This document shows, piece after piece, positions 1 to 8,786 of a stretch of 64,000 bases of DNA; positions within the stretch are counted from its first letter, which is position 1, and each line of letters opens with the position of its first letter. Both the position numbers and the translations under genes were made by a program. Under the pieces are notes generated by a model, which saw only the letters and a list, made by a program, of their open reading frames with translations, ran no database searches and was not told where the DNA came from. This stretch comes from Streptomyces panaciradicis (GTDB taxonomy: Bacteria > Actinomycetota > Actinomycetes > Streptomycetales > Streptomycetaceae): positions 1 to 64,000 of the forward strand of contig NZ_JAMGBF010000042.1 in assembly GCF_023516615.1 (NCBI RefSeq). Reading direction: 5' to 3'.

Positions 1-711
1 GGCGCCTCGGCGACGGACGCGCCCGGTGTCGTGGCGCGGCTGGGCCGCCGCTACCGGCTGCTCATCGACCCGCTCGGGGGCGCCCCGGTGCGGCTCCGCC
101 CGGGCGAGGGCGCCGGGTTGCCGGTGCTGCCCGACGCCGCGACCTGGGTGCCGCCCGACCTCGAACTGCTGCGCGCCGGTGCGATCGACGCCGGCCGACT
201 GCACCCGCTGGTGGCGGCCGCGCTGGCCCCCGCTCACGTGTCGTCCGGCTTCCCGCGGGCCCCCGAGCGGGCGGACCGGCCGCACCTCGTCGACTGCCGG
301 GGAGAAACGCACCGGATCGGTCTGGTCGACGGCGTGCTGACGGCGCTCGACCACCGGGCGGACGAGATCCGGCGCGAGGAACTGCTGGCCGCCCTGACGG
401 GCACTCCGCTGCCCTGTCTGCAGGCGATCGACCGGGCGCACCGCCGGCCCGACTGCCTCGCCGGGGTCCGCGAACGCCTGGACCACGGCGACACCGCCGG
501 CGCGCTGGCCGTCGTGGAAGGGCTGCTGGGGCCGGAAGCGGTGCTGCGGGACGGGCCGTTGCGGGAGGAGCTGGAGACGGCCGCCCAACGGCGCATCGCC
601 TACGGCCTGTTCCGCGCCGGCCTGTCCGGCCCCGCCCCGGGCCGCATCCTCCCGGGCACCCCACGCCCACGCTCCCTGCGCCGCCGCCCGCGCCACAGCA
701 CCTTCCGCTGA
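1..711 (+). CDS. Hypothetical protein, 5' end probably outside the window
   Basis: Frame 1 is open from the first base to the stop at 709-711. The GTG at base 31 has no ribosome site, so the true start is probably upstream and the gene is entered as partial. I do not recognise the family. The visible part is hydrophilic and rich in Arg, Leu and Ala, with no membrane segment or signal peptide and a very basic tail (PRPRSLRRRPRHSTFR). It ends 177 bases before the MoxR/VWA pair on the same strand and may belong with it, but nothing shows a function. Coding character in this frame is good. Confidence 0.6.
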   Translation, partial: GASATDAPGVVARLGRRYRLLIDPLGGAPVRLRPGEGAGLPVLPDAATWVPPDLELLRAGAIDAGRLHPLVAAALAPAHVSSGFPRAPERADRPHLVDCRGETHRIGLVDGVLTALDHRADEIRREELLAALTGTPLPCLQAIDRAHRRPDCLAGVRERLDHGDTAGALAVVEGLLGPEAVLRDGPLREELETAAQRRIAYGLFRAGLSGPAPGRILPGTPRPRSLRRRPRHSTFR

Positions 712-888
712 ACCGGCGACGACGCCCCTACCCGCGACGCCCCTCCGACGGCACCCCCGTCGGCCACACCACCACGCGCCCGACCCGCACCCGCTGCTTC
801 ACCGCCCACCAACCGGCCACGGACCGGCCACGAACCGGTCCGCACCCCTCCCCCTTTCCACCCCACACAACACCCAAGGTGATCACTC

Positions 889-2124
889 ATGTCCGTGCCC
901 TCTCAGCCCACCCTGTCCCCTGTCTCCACCGACGACCCCCAACTCGACGTCGCCGAAGCTCTGTTGGCTCTTCTGCGCGATGCCTCCACCGAACCCCGCC
1001 CCGACATCCAGCTGGAGGCGCTCACCCTGGCCGTGGCCGCCGATCTGCCCGTGCTGCTGTGGGGCGAACCCGGCATCGGGAAGACCGCCGCGCTGACCCA
1101 GCTGGCCGCGGCGCTGGATCTTCCGCTGACCACGGTGATCGCCAGCGTGCACGAGCCGTCCGACTTCTCCGGGCTGCCCATCGTCGGCGACGACCCCGCC
1201 GAGCAGGGCGTTCCGATGGCCCCGCCGGACTGGGCGGTGCGCCTGGTGCGGGCCGGCCGGGGGCTGCTGTTCCTGGACGAACTGTCCACCGCACCGCCGG
1301 CCGTGCAGGCCGCCCTGCTCCGGCTGGTGCTGGAGCGGCGCATCGGCGCGCTGCGGCTGCCGCCCGGCGTGCGGATCGTGGCCGCCGCCAACCCGCGCTC
1401 CTCGGCGGCCGACGGCTGGGAGCTGAGCCCGCCGCTCGCCAACCGGTTCGTGCACCTGCAGTGGACCCACGACCACGAGGTCGTCGTCCGCGGCCTCGGC
1501 GGGACCTGGCCCCGGGCCACCCTGCCCCGGCTCAACCAGCAACGGCTGCCGGACGCCGTGGACTTCGCGCGCCGGGCGGTGTGCGGGCTGCTGACCGCCC
1601 GGCCGACGCTGGTGCACCGGCTGCCCAGCAGTGAGACCCGCCGGGGCGGGCCCTGGCCCTCGCCCCGCAGCTGGGAGATGACCCTGCGTCTGATCGCCTT
1701 CGCGACCGCGGCCGGCTCCTCCCGGGACGTGCTGTCCCTGCTCGTCAGGGCAACCGTGGGCGACGGTCCGGGGCTGGAACTGCTGGCGAGCGTGGACCGG
1801 ATGGACCTCCCGGACCCCGAGGAGCTGCTCGCCGACCCGGCCGGTGCCGTCCTGCCCGAACGGGGGGATCTGCGCCAGGCCGCCCTGGACGGCGTGGTGG
1901 CCGCGGTCCGTGCCCGCCCGGACAAGGCGCGCTGGGACGCGGCGTGGGAGCTGCTGGTGCGGGCGGTGCGGACCGGCGCCCCGGACCTGGTGGTCGTCCC
2001 CGCGAGCACGCTGGCGTCGCTGCGCCGGGAGGACTGGGACGTACCGGCGTCGATCGAGCAACTCGCCGGGGTCGTGTCCCTGTCCCGGCGCGCGGACGAG
2101 GCGGCCGCGAGGGTGGCGCGATGA
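889..2124 (+). CDS. MoxR-family AAA+ ATPase
   Basis: 411 aa. The N-terminal half carries the AAA+ core: Walker A GEPGIGKT near residue 60, Walker B LLFLDELS near 127, and a sensor-1 type AAANPRS segment near 165, followed by an arginine-containing ANRFVHLQW stretch. MoxR ATPases are chaperone-like remodellers that usually act with a VWA-domain partner; the next gene, overlapping by four bases (ATGA), is such a partner. This supports a two-gene module that matures or assembles an unknown target. The C-terminal ~200 residues are helical and specific to this actinobacterial subgroup. The start ATG lies a short distance after a weak AAGGTGA-like ribosome site. Confidence 0.88.
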   Translation: MSVPSQPTLSPVSTDDPQLDVAEALLALLRDASTEPRPDIQLEALTLAVAADLPVLLWGEPGIGKTAALTQLAAALDLPLTTVIASVHEPSDFSGLPIVGDDPAEQGVPMAPPDWAVRLVRAGRGLLFLDELSTAPPAVQAALLRLVLERRIGALRLPPGVRIVAAANPRSSAADGWELSPPLANRFVHLQWTHDHEVVVRGLGGTWPRATLPRLNQQRLPDAVDFARRAVCGLLTARPTLVHRLPSSETRRGGPWPSPRSWEMTLRLIAFATAAGSSRDVLSLLVRATVGDGPGLELLASVDRMDLPDPEELLADPAGAVLPERGDLRQAALDGVVAAVRARPDKARWDAAWELLVRAVRTGAPDLVVVPASTLASLRREDWDVPASIEQLAGVVSLSRRADEAAARVAR

Positions 2125-3362
2125 GCGGGGCGACGCCGGCGGCCCTGGACGAGGACAAGCTCTTCACGGCCCGTCTGCAGGCCGCCCGGGCCCGCCCCTA
2201 CCTGGCCACGGCGCTGTTCGCCCTGCACACCGTCGCGTCCCGGACGGTGCCGACCATGGCCGTCGACCGGCACTGGCGCTGTTACGTCTCGCCCGGGTTC
2301 GTGGACCGCACGCCCGTCGAGGAGCTGGCCGGCGTCTGGGTGCACGAGGTGTCCCACCTGCTGCGCGAGCACCACCGGCGCGGCGACCGGGTCGCGAAGG
2401 AGCGCGGGCTGACCGGCCCGGCCGAACGGCTGCGGATGAACATCGCCGCGGACTTCGAGATCAACGACGACGTGTACGGCGACGGACTGCCCCGCCCCGA
2501 GGGCGCCGTCCACCCCGACCTCCTCCACCTGCCCACCGGGCAGCTGATGGAGGACTACCTGCGCCGGTTCCGGCTCGGCCCGCACACCGAGGGCCTGGCC
2601 TGGCTGGACTGCGGCAGCGGCGCCGACGGGAGGGAACGGGAGTGGGATCTCGGCCCGGACGGCGCGCACGGGCTGAGCGAACAGGAGCGGGACGCGGTCC
2701 GCTTCCGGGTGGCACAGGGCATCAAGGGCCGCCCGGGCAACGCCCCGGAGCAGTGGCGGCGGTGGGCGGAGGAGGCGTTCCATCCGCCGCAGCCCTGGCG
2801 GGAGTTGCTCGGGGCGGCGGTGCGCTCGGCGGCGACCGCCCCGGGTGCGGGCGAGGACTACTCCTACGGCCGCCCGGCGCGGCGCTCGGCCGGACTGCCC
2901 GGCGTGGTGCTGCCCTCCCTGCGGCGCCGGCCGCCCCGCGTGTGCGTGGTCATCGACACCTCCGGCTCGGTCAGCGACGCCGAGTTGGGCAGCGCGCTGC
3001 TGGAGGTCGCCGCGATCTCCCGTGCCGTGGGCGGCCGTCGGGACCTGGTCACCGTCGTGCCGTGCGACGCGGCGGCGCGGGTCGCACATCCCCTGTGCCG
3101 CGCGGAGGGCATCCCGCTGCTCGGCGGCGGCGGTACGGACTTGCGCACCGGCTTCGCCAAGGCGCTGCGCACCCGTCCCGGCCCCGACGTCGTCGTGGTG
3201 CTGACCGACGGGCAGACGCCCTGGCCCGAGGAACGGCCCGCCTGCCGGACGGTGGTGGGTCTGTTCCCCCGGCCGGACGACTCCTGGGACGAGGAAGACC
3301 CGGAGTACGTGCCGGACACCCCGCCAGCCTGGGCCCGCGTGGTCCACATCGGGCCCGGGTGA
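2121..3362 (+). CDS. VWA-like / putative metallopeptidase-domain protein (DUF2201 type)
   Basis: 413 aa from the ATG at 2121, which overlaps the stop of the ATPase gene (translational coupling); longer starts in this frame lie inside that gene. The N-terminal half has a zincin-like motif, HEVSHLLREHH (about residues 75-85). The C-terminal half is a von Willebrand A-like domain with an intact MIDAS start, VVIDTSGSVSD (about 276-286), and a later TDGQTPW stretch. DUF2201-type proteins combine exactly these two parts and sit beside MoxR ATPases. Whether it cleaves peptides is unknown; the HExxH-like motif is present as HEVSH. Probably cytoplasmic, with no signal peptide. Confidence 0.85.
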   Translation: MSGATPAALDEDKLFTARLQAARARPYLATALFALHTVASRTVPTMAVDRHWRCYVSPGFVDRTPVEELAGVWVHEVSHLLREHHRRGDRVAKERGLTGPAERLRMNIAADFEINDDVYGDGLPRPEGAVHPDLLHLPTGQLMEDYLRRFRLGPHTEGLAWLDCGSGADGREREWDLGPDGAHGLSEQERDAVRFRVAQGIKGRPGNAPEQWRRWAEEAFHPPQPWRELLGAAVRSAATAPGAGEDYSYGRPARRSAGLPGVVLPSLRRRPPRVCVVIDTSGSVSDAELGSALLEVAAISRAVGGRRDLVTVVPCDAAARVAHPLCRAEGIPLLGGGGTDLRTGFAKALRTRPGPDVVVVLTDGQTPWPEERPACRTVVGLFPRPDDSWDEEDPEYVPDTPPAWARVVHIGPG

Positions 3363-3368
3363 GGCCGC

Positions 3369-3400
3369 CGGTCGCCCCGCGGACCTCGGGCCGGCGACCG
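3369..3400 (+). terminator. Hairpin after the MoxR/VWA operon
   Basis: Eight-base perfect arms (CGGTCGCC at 3369-3376, GGCGACCG at 3393-3400) with a 16-base loop start seven bases after the stop codon at 3362. There is no U-tract, which is common for Streptomyces terminators. The remaining ~95 bases up to the convergent amidohydrolase gene show no gene. Confidence 0.55.
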
Positions 3401-3496
3401 TGCGAAACGCACGGATGCCCTGTGCAAACCGGCCGCAGCCCGGCGGTGACCGCGCTCACGTACCGCGCGACGGCCTCGTCGTCGGATGCCGCCCCG

Positions 3497-6400
3497 TCAG
3501 CCGCCGTACGGCCCGTGGCCGTCGCAGCAGCCGTCCCTTCTCATCAGCCGTCCCATTGCGAGCCAGTCGTCCTCGGCGGCCGCCGTCCGCCGGGCCGCGG
3601 GTTCGAACGCGGCGACCAACTCCTCAGTCGTGTACGGCACTCCGCCCCTGAGCACGGCCACGGTGTGGACGAGGGCGGCGAAGTCGGTGAACGGATCGCC
3701 GTCGACGACGGTCAGATCGGCGAGCCTGCCCTCCTCGACGGTGCCGAGGTGATCGTCCAGGCCGAAGAGACGGGCGGGCAGGACCGTGGCCGTGCGCAGG
3801 GCCTGTGCCGGGGACAGCCCGCCCCGGTGCAGGGCGCGCAGGCCGAGGTGGAGCGCGAGGCCGACGGGGACGAGCGGCTGGTCGGTGCCGAGGGCGACGA
3901 GTCCGCCGGCGGCCAGGACGCGCCGGTAGATGTCGGTCTCCGTGCGCAGGGTGGCCAGCTGGGCGGCGGTGGGCGGGACGCCCGCCGACTGCTTGACCGC
4001 CGCCGTGTCCCAGGGGGGCATCACCACGGTGACCCGCGGGTCGTCGGCGAGGGCGGGATCGGCGCCGAGGAGAGGCGCGGCGGTGAACGGGGTGGCGATC
4101 ATCGAGAAGTCCACGCCCCGCTGGGTGTAGATCTCCACGACGTCCTCGTGGGCGCGGCCCGCGGCGGTGACGGCGTGTCCGAACTCGGCGCGCTGGGTGG
4201 CCTGCAGATGGGTCGTCAGGTCCTGGCCGAGCTGGACGCCGGGCGAGAGCAGGTGTCCTCCGGTGCGCACGCCGAGGCGTTCGTGGGCGAAGCGGGCCGC
4301 TTCCCGCATCACCCAACCCGGCGCCCTGACATACGTCTTGACGAAGTCCCAGTCGAGTGCGGCGCCGCGTTCCAGCGAGCGGCGCAGTCCCTCGGGGGTG
4401 CGGTGGGCGCGGCCCATGCTGTAGGCGACGCGGGCGCCGTCGAGGAGTTCGCCGGTGGCCAGCAGGCGGGGCCCGGCGAGCTGTCCGGCGGCCACCGCCT
4501 CGCGGATGCGGGCCTGTTCGTAGGCGAACCCGCCCAGGGAGACGGCGGTGGTGATGCCGTAGGTGAGCTGGCCGACGGTCTGGCGGCCGCCGTAGGTGCT
4601 CTGCCAGGGGTGGGTGTGGGTGTCCCACAGGCCGGGCAGGACGGTGCGCTCGGAGGCGTCGACGCGGCGCAGGGCGGCCCGGCGTCCGGAGCGGTGCGGT
4701 TCGACCGCCGTGATCCGTCCGCCGCTCACCACGATGTCGACGTCGTCGCGGGTCGTCTCGCCGGTGCCGTCCCACAGCCGTCCGGCGTGCACGACCAGGT
4801 CGGGCGGGGTGGGTCTGTGGGCGTCGAGGGTGACGCGGACGGTGCGCGCCGGGCCGCCGTCGGCGCCGACGAGGCGCAGCCGGCCGCCGGAGAGGTAGAG
4901 CAGGGTGGAGGAGTCCGCGGACCAGGAGGGGTGGTCGGCGGGTTCGTCGGTGAGGGTGCGCAGCGCACCGCGCGGGGTGCCGTCGGGGTCGACGGGCAGC
5001 AGGCACAGCGCGGATTCGACGACGACCGCGAGCGTGCGGCCGTCGGGTGACCAGACGGGCCCGGAGTCGTACCGGTCGGCGATCGAGGTGTGGGGGGCCA
5101 CGGCGTGGCGGCGGTCGGCGCCGGTGGTGGCGTCGACGATCCGGATCAGGTTGTAGCCCTCCCGGAAGCGGGCGTTGAGCCGGTTGCGGTCGCACAGGGC
5201 GAGGTGGCGGCCGTCGGGCGACCAGCTGGGGCGGCCGGGCAGACCGCCGCCGCCGAGGGGCGCGGCCAGGACGCGTTCGGTGCCGGACGCCAGGTCGCGG
5301 ACGATCAGCCTGCCGGTCATGTCGAGGCAGGCCAGCCGCTGCCCGTCGGGGGACAGCGCGGGATGCACCCGCCCGCCGGTGGCGAGCGCGGTCTCCTCGC
5401 CGGTGGCCAGGTCGTGCCGGTACACGCCGAGGAGTCCGTCCCGGTCGTCAGCGTAGACGAGCGCGTGTCCGTCGGGGGCCCAGGAGGGGCCGAGCAGATA
5501 GCGGGTGGCGTCCGCCTTGCGCAGTCGCCGGGGTGGGCGGCCACCCGAACTGTCTGCGATCCACAGCGAGTTGAGGGCGGCGAAGGCGATGTGCCGGCCG
5601 TCGGGCGAGAGGGCGGGCAGGTGGATGCCGCGCACCGGCCGGGTGCGGGCCTGTCCGAGGTCGTACTCCTTGACCCGGTAGCGGGGCCGGTGCACGGGCA
5701 GCACGCCCTCGAACGGGACGGTCCGCGGCTGGTCGGGGCTGTCCGGCCGCAGGAGGGTGAAGGCGCCGTCGAGGGTCAGCAGCAGTTCGCCCTCGGGCGT
5801 CCAGCGCGGGGGCACCGGGGCGATGTCGCCGGTGACGGGGACGGCGCGGCCGTCGACGACCAGGGTGCAGGAGGCGTTCGGGGCGGCGGTGGTCCGCAGG
5901 TGGGCCAGGCGGCCGTCGGCGGCGAGGGCCGGCGTCATGACCTGGGCGGCCTCGGTCTCGGTGTGGCGGACGGTGACGGGGCCGGTGCCGTCGGCGGGCA
6001 CGGCGGCGATGGTGCGGGCCTCCACGGTCAGGCCGAGGGAGGTGGTGACGGTCTTCGCGCGGACGAACAGGATGTGGGCGCCGTCCGGTGCCCAGGTGGG
6101 GTCGAAGTCCTCCCACGGCGTGTCCTGCAGGGGTCCCTGCTGTCCGGGCAGTCCCGTGACGCGGGTGATCCGGCCGGTCGGCAGGTCGAGGACGTGGATG
6201 CGGTAGGGGCTGCCGTCGACGGGGTCGCCGCCGCGTTCGGAGGCGAAGGCGAGCCGGGTGCCGTCGGGCGACCAGGCGGGGCCGCGGTCGTCCCAGGGTC
6301 CGTCGGTGCGCCGGCGCAGCTCGGAGCCGTCGGGGCGCACGGTCCACAGGTGGAACCCGCCGTCCCGGTAGGCGCACAGGGCGATGAGCCGGCCGTCCGG

Positions 6401-6688
6401 GGAGTGGGTGGGACGGCCCGGTTCCAGGTCGGCGGGGGTCAGGGGGCGGGCGGTGCCGCCGGTGCGGGGCAGCGACCACAGCGTGCCCTGCACCTCGGCG
6501 ACGAGGTGGTCACCGGCGGGGGCGAGGGTGGCCGCGCCGTTGGTGGCTCGGGTGAAGGTCAGGGAGGCGGCGCCGGTGCGCTGTCGTGCCGCGCCCGCCG
6601 GGGCCACGCCCACGAGGGGCAAGGCGCCTGCGGCGGCGAGGAGTTGACGGCGGGTCGGACGGAAGGTGGGGCTCCAGTCACGGTCCAT
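3497..6688 (-). CDS. Tat-exported beta-propeller / amidohydrolase fusion protein
   Basis: 1063 aa from ATG 6688 (MDRDWSPTF); the open frame runs further upstream but only from this start is the export signal N-terminal. Residues ~8-35 form a twin-arginine-like signal (TRRQLLAAAG). Residues ~40-600 hold many TolB/PD40 propeller repeats of the form SPDGRxxAF. From ~640 the protein is a metal-dependent amidohydrolase: DTHTH near residue 690 (metal-binding strand 1), a later GGHLLSPG His, and the terminal ALGTDQPL and GRLADLTVVDGDPF motifs. Propeller-amidohydrolase fusions are secreted proteins of unknown substrate, often annotated as dipeptidase- or imidazolonepropionase-like. Stand-alone gene, divergent from the deaminase gene. 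Confidence 0.88.
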   Translation of the reverse strand: MDRDWSPTFRPTRRQLLAAAGALPLVGVAPAGAARQRTGAASLTFTRATNGAATLAPAGDHLVAEVQGTLWSLPRTGGTARPLTPADLEPGRPTHSPDGRLIALCAYRDGGFHLWTVRPDGSELRRRTDGPWDDRGPAWSPDGTRLAFASERGGDPVDGSPYRIHVLDLPTGRITRVTGLPGQQGPLQDTPWEDFDPTWAPDGAHILFVRAKTVTTSLGLTVEARTIAAVPADGTGPVTVRHTETEAAQVMTPALAADGRLAHLRTTAAPNASCTLVVDGRAVPVTGDIAPVPPRWTPEGELLLTLDGAFTLLRPDSPDQPRTVPFEGVLPVHRPRYRVKEYDLGQARTRPVRGIHLPALSPDGRHIAFAALNSLWIADSSGGRPPRRLRKADATRYLLGPSWAPDGHALVYADDRDGLLGVYRHDLATGEETALATGGRVHPALSPDGQRLACLDMTGRLIVRDLASGTERVLAAPLGGGGLPGRPSWSPDGRHLALCDRNRLNARFREGYNLIRIVDATTGADRRHAVAPHTSIADRYDSGPVWSPDGRTLAVVVESALCLLPVDPDGTPRGALRTLTDEPADHPSWSADSSTLLYLSGGRLRLVGADGGPARTVRVTLDAHRPTPPDLVVHAGRLWDGTGETTRDDVDIVVSGGRITAVEPHRSGRRAALRRVDASERTVLPGLWDTHTHPWQSTYGGRQTVGQLTYGITTAVSLGGFAYEQARIREAVAAGQLAGPRLLATGELLDGARVAYSMGRAHRTPEGLRRSLERGAALDWDFVKTYVRAPGWVMREAARFAHERLGVRTGGHLLSPGVQLGQDLTTHLQATQRAEFGHAVTAAGRAHEDVVEIYTQRGVDFSMIATPFTAAPLLGADPALADDPRVTVVMPPWDTAAVKQSAGVPPTAAQLATLRTETDIYRRVLAAGGLVALGTDQPLVPVGLALHLGLRALHRGGLSPAQALRTATVLPARLFGLDDHLGTVEEGRLADLTVVDGDPFTDFAALVHTVAVLRGGVPYTTEELVAAFEPAARRTAAAEDDWLAMGRLMRRDGCCDGHGPYGG

Positions 6689-6730
6689 GGGACCCCACAC
6701 TGGTGCACCGCACGCCCCGGATTCAACAGA

Positions 6731-6752
6731 CGGCACACGGACGGCACACGGA
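6731..6752. repeat. 11-bp tandem repeat in divergent promoter region
   Basis: Two exact copies of CGGCACACGGA (6731-6741 and 6742-6752) lie in the 189-bp gap between the divergent amidohydrolase and deaminase genes. The spacing of one helical turn would fit a regulator site, but it could be slippage. No clear promoter hexamers were recognised. Confidence 0.4.
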
Positions 6753-6877
6753 CGGCCACCAAAAAATGAACGACCGAACTTGTTGTGAAGGGGCGATGCG
6801 GTGACCCGTTGCAGGGGGTCCGCACGATTCCAGCCGTGGGTTCCGCACGACACCGGCCGCCGCACAGAAGGCCGAAC

Positions 6878-7486
6878 ATGATCGACATCGTCAAGGAGTA
6901 CCGCGTCGCGCTGCCGGCGTGGATCGACGAGGAGCTGGCCGACGTGCCGGCCGTCCTCGCGGGCCGTGAGGAGCGGATGCGGCTGGTGCACCGCCTGGCC
7001 GACCGCAACAGGCGTGCGGGCGCCGGCGGTCCGTTCGCGGCGCTCGTCGCCGAGCGGGACACCGGCCGGATCGTCTCGGTCGGCGTCAACGTCGTCCTCG
7101 CCTCCGGGGTCTCCAGCGCGCCCGCCGAGGTCCTCGCGCTCGCTCTGGCCCAGCGGGCGAAGGGCAGTTGGAACCTCGGCGGCGAGGGACTCCCGGCGCA
7201 CGAGCTGGTCGTCAACTGGCGTCCCTGCGTGCAGTGTTACGGAGCCACCCTGTGGTCCGGCGTCCGGCGTCCGGTGATCGACGGCGCCGGACCGGAGCTG
7301 GAGGAGCTCACCAGGTTCGACGAGGGACCGCTGCGCACGGACTGGGCCGAGCAGTTCGAGGAGCGGGGCATCGAGGTCGTGGGGGACGTGCTGCGCGAGG
7401 AGGCCCTGACGGTGTTCCGCGCCTACCGGGAGGCCGTCGACGCCGGGGACATCGTCGTCTACAACGCACGCGGCGGCTCCAAGTAG
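6878..7486 (+). CDS. Cytidine/deoxycytidylate deaminase-fold protein with altered zinc site
   Basis: 202 aa from ATG 6878. The fold is that of nucleoside/CMP deaminases: an N-terminal helical part, then SSAPAEVLALALAQ and WRPCVQCYGATLW. In the family the zinc is held by His (of H-A-E) and two Cys (of PCxxC), and the Glu is the proton shuttle. Here PCxxC (Cys117, Cys120) and Glu84 are present, but the position expected to be His is Pro82 (codon CCC, one base from CAC). The protein may be inactive, use another ligand, or carry a sequence error. Substrate unknown. It is convergent with the cysteine-desulfurase-like gene, seven bases apart. Confidence 0.8.
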   Translation: MIDIVKEYRVALPAWIDEELADVPAVLAGREERMRLVHRLADRNRRAGAGGPFAALVAERDTGRIVSVGVNVVLASGVSSAPAEVLALALAQRAKGSWNLGGEGLPAHELVVNWRPCVQCYGATLWSGVRRPVIDGAGPELEELTRFDEGPLRTDWAEQFEERGIEVVGDVLREEALTVFRAYREAVDAGDIVVYNARGGSK

Positions 7487-7493
7487 TCCTCGG

Positions 7494-8717
7494 TCAGGGG
7501 GCGTCGGTCCCGGGGAGGGCCAGGAACTCGGCGAGTCCGGCCAGCAGGCGGTCGACGTCCTCGGTGTCGTTGTAGGGCGCGAGGCCGACGCGCAGGCCGC
7601 CGGCGTCGCCGAGGCCGAGCCGGCGGGAGGCCTCGACGGCGTAGAAGGAGCTCGAGGGCGCGTGGACCGCGCGTTCGGCGAGGAAGTGGTAGGCGTCGAC
7701 CGTGCTGTGGTGCGCGAAGGTCAGCAGCAGGGTGGGGGTGCGGTCGGCGGCCCGGGAGTGGACGGTGACGCCCTCCAGCGCCGACAGGCCCTTGTCGAGC
7801 CGGGCGCGCAGGACCTGCTCGTGTTCCTCGAGGGCCGCGAAGGAGACGGCCAGGCGTTCGCGGCGGCTGCCCGCGGCACTGCTGTCGAGCCCGGCGAGGA
7901 AGTCGACGGCCGCCCGGGTTCCGGCGAGGAACTCGTAGGGCAGGGTGCCCAGTTCGAAGCGCTCCGGTACGGCGTCGCTGGACGGCAGCAGCTTGTCCGG
8001 GTGGAGGGTCGCGAGCAACTCCGGCCGGGCGGCGAGCACTCCGAGGTGCGGGCCGAGGAACTTGTACGGCGAGCAGACGTAGAAGTCGGCTCCGAGCAGC
8101 TCCACGTCGACCAGCGCGTGGGCGGTGTGGTGGACGCCGTCGACGTAGGTCAGCGCGCCGTGCTCGCGCGCCAGCCGGGCGATCTCGGCCACGGCGGGGC
8201 GCGTGCCGATGAGGTTGGAGGCGGCGGTGACGGCGACCAGCCGGGTGCGCTCGGAGAGTACGGCCCGGACGTGGTCGACGGTCAGCTCCCCGGTCGCCGG
8301 GTCGAAGTCGGCCCAGCGCACGGTGGCCCCGGCCAGGGCGGCGGCCTGGACCCAGGGGCGGATGTTGGCGTCGTGGTCGAGCCGGGTGACGACCACCTCG
8401 TCGCCGGGCGCCCAGGTCTTGGCGAGGGTCCGGGAGACGTCGTACGTGAGCTGGGTGGCGCTGCGGCCGAAGACGATCCCGGACGCCTCGGCGCCCAGGA
8501 GGTCGGCCATGGCCTGCCGGGCCCCGGTGACGATGGCGTCGGCGTTGCGCTCCCCCACCGTCACCTGTCCCCGGTTCGACAGGGGGTTCGCCAGGGCGTC
8601 CGCGACGGCCCGGATGACGGGTTCGGGCGTCTGGGTGCCGCCGGGGCCGTCGAAGTGGGCGGTTCCCGCGGCCAGGGCGGGGAACCGGGAGCGCAGTGCG
8701 CTGATGTCGTAGGTCAC
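7494..8717 (-). CDS. Cysteine desulfurase-like class V aminotransferase
   Basis: 407 aa, fold-type I PLP enzyme. The N-terminus reads FPALAAGTAHFDGPGGTQTP, typical of the cysteine-desulfurase-like branch (TIGR01976 type) rather than IscS/SufS. The PLP-binding lysine is in CSPYKFLGPHLG and the phosphate/Asp region in LTYVDGVHHTAHALVDV. This branch is not tied to Fe-S assembly and its reaction is often unknown. It is the last gene of a minus-strand run (MFS, P450, this gene; gaps 33 and 69 bases), so it may act in the same small pathway. Confidence 0.85.
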   Translation of the reverse strand: MTYDISALRSRFPALAAGTAHFDGPGGTQTPEPVIRAVADALANPLSNRGQVTVGERNADAIVTGARQAMADLLGAEASGIVFGRSATQLTYDVSRTLAKTWAPGDEVVVTRLDHDANIRPWVQAAALAGATVRWADFDPATGELTVDHVRAVLSERTRLVAVTAASNLIGTRPAVAEIARLAREHGALTYVDGVHHTAHALVDVELLGADFYVCSPYKFLGPHLGVLAARPELLATLHPDKLLPSSDAVPERFELGTLPYEFLAGTRAAVDFLAGLDSSAAGSRRERLAVSFAALEEHEQVLRARLDKGLSALEGVTVHSRAADRTPTLLLTFAHHSTVDAYHFLAERAVHAPSSSFYAVEASRRLGLGDAGGLRVGLAPYNDTEDVDRLLAGLAEFLALPGTDAP

Positions 8718-8786
8718 GTGGTGCTCCTGTGGGTGCCGAGGGCCGTTTCTCCGACGCCTCAGCCTGTCATGGGCATCCGGGCGTGA

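Noticed and set aside
1844..5050. A 1068-codon plus-strand frame over the VWA and amidohydrolase genes
   Set aside because: It is the shadow of the VWA gene in one part and antisense to the amidohydrolase in the other; composition is low-complexity and no motif is present.
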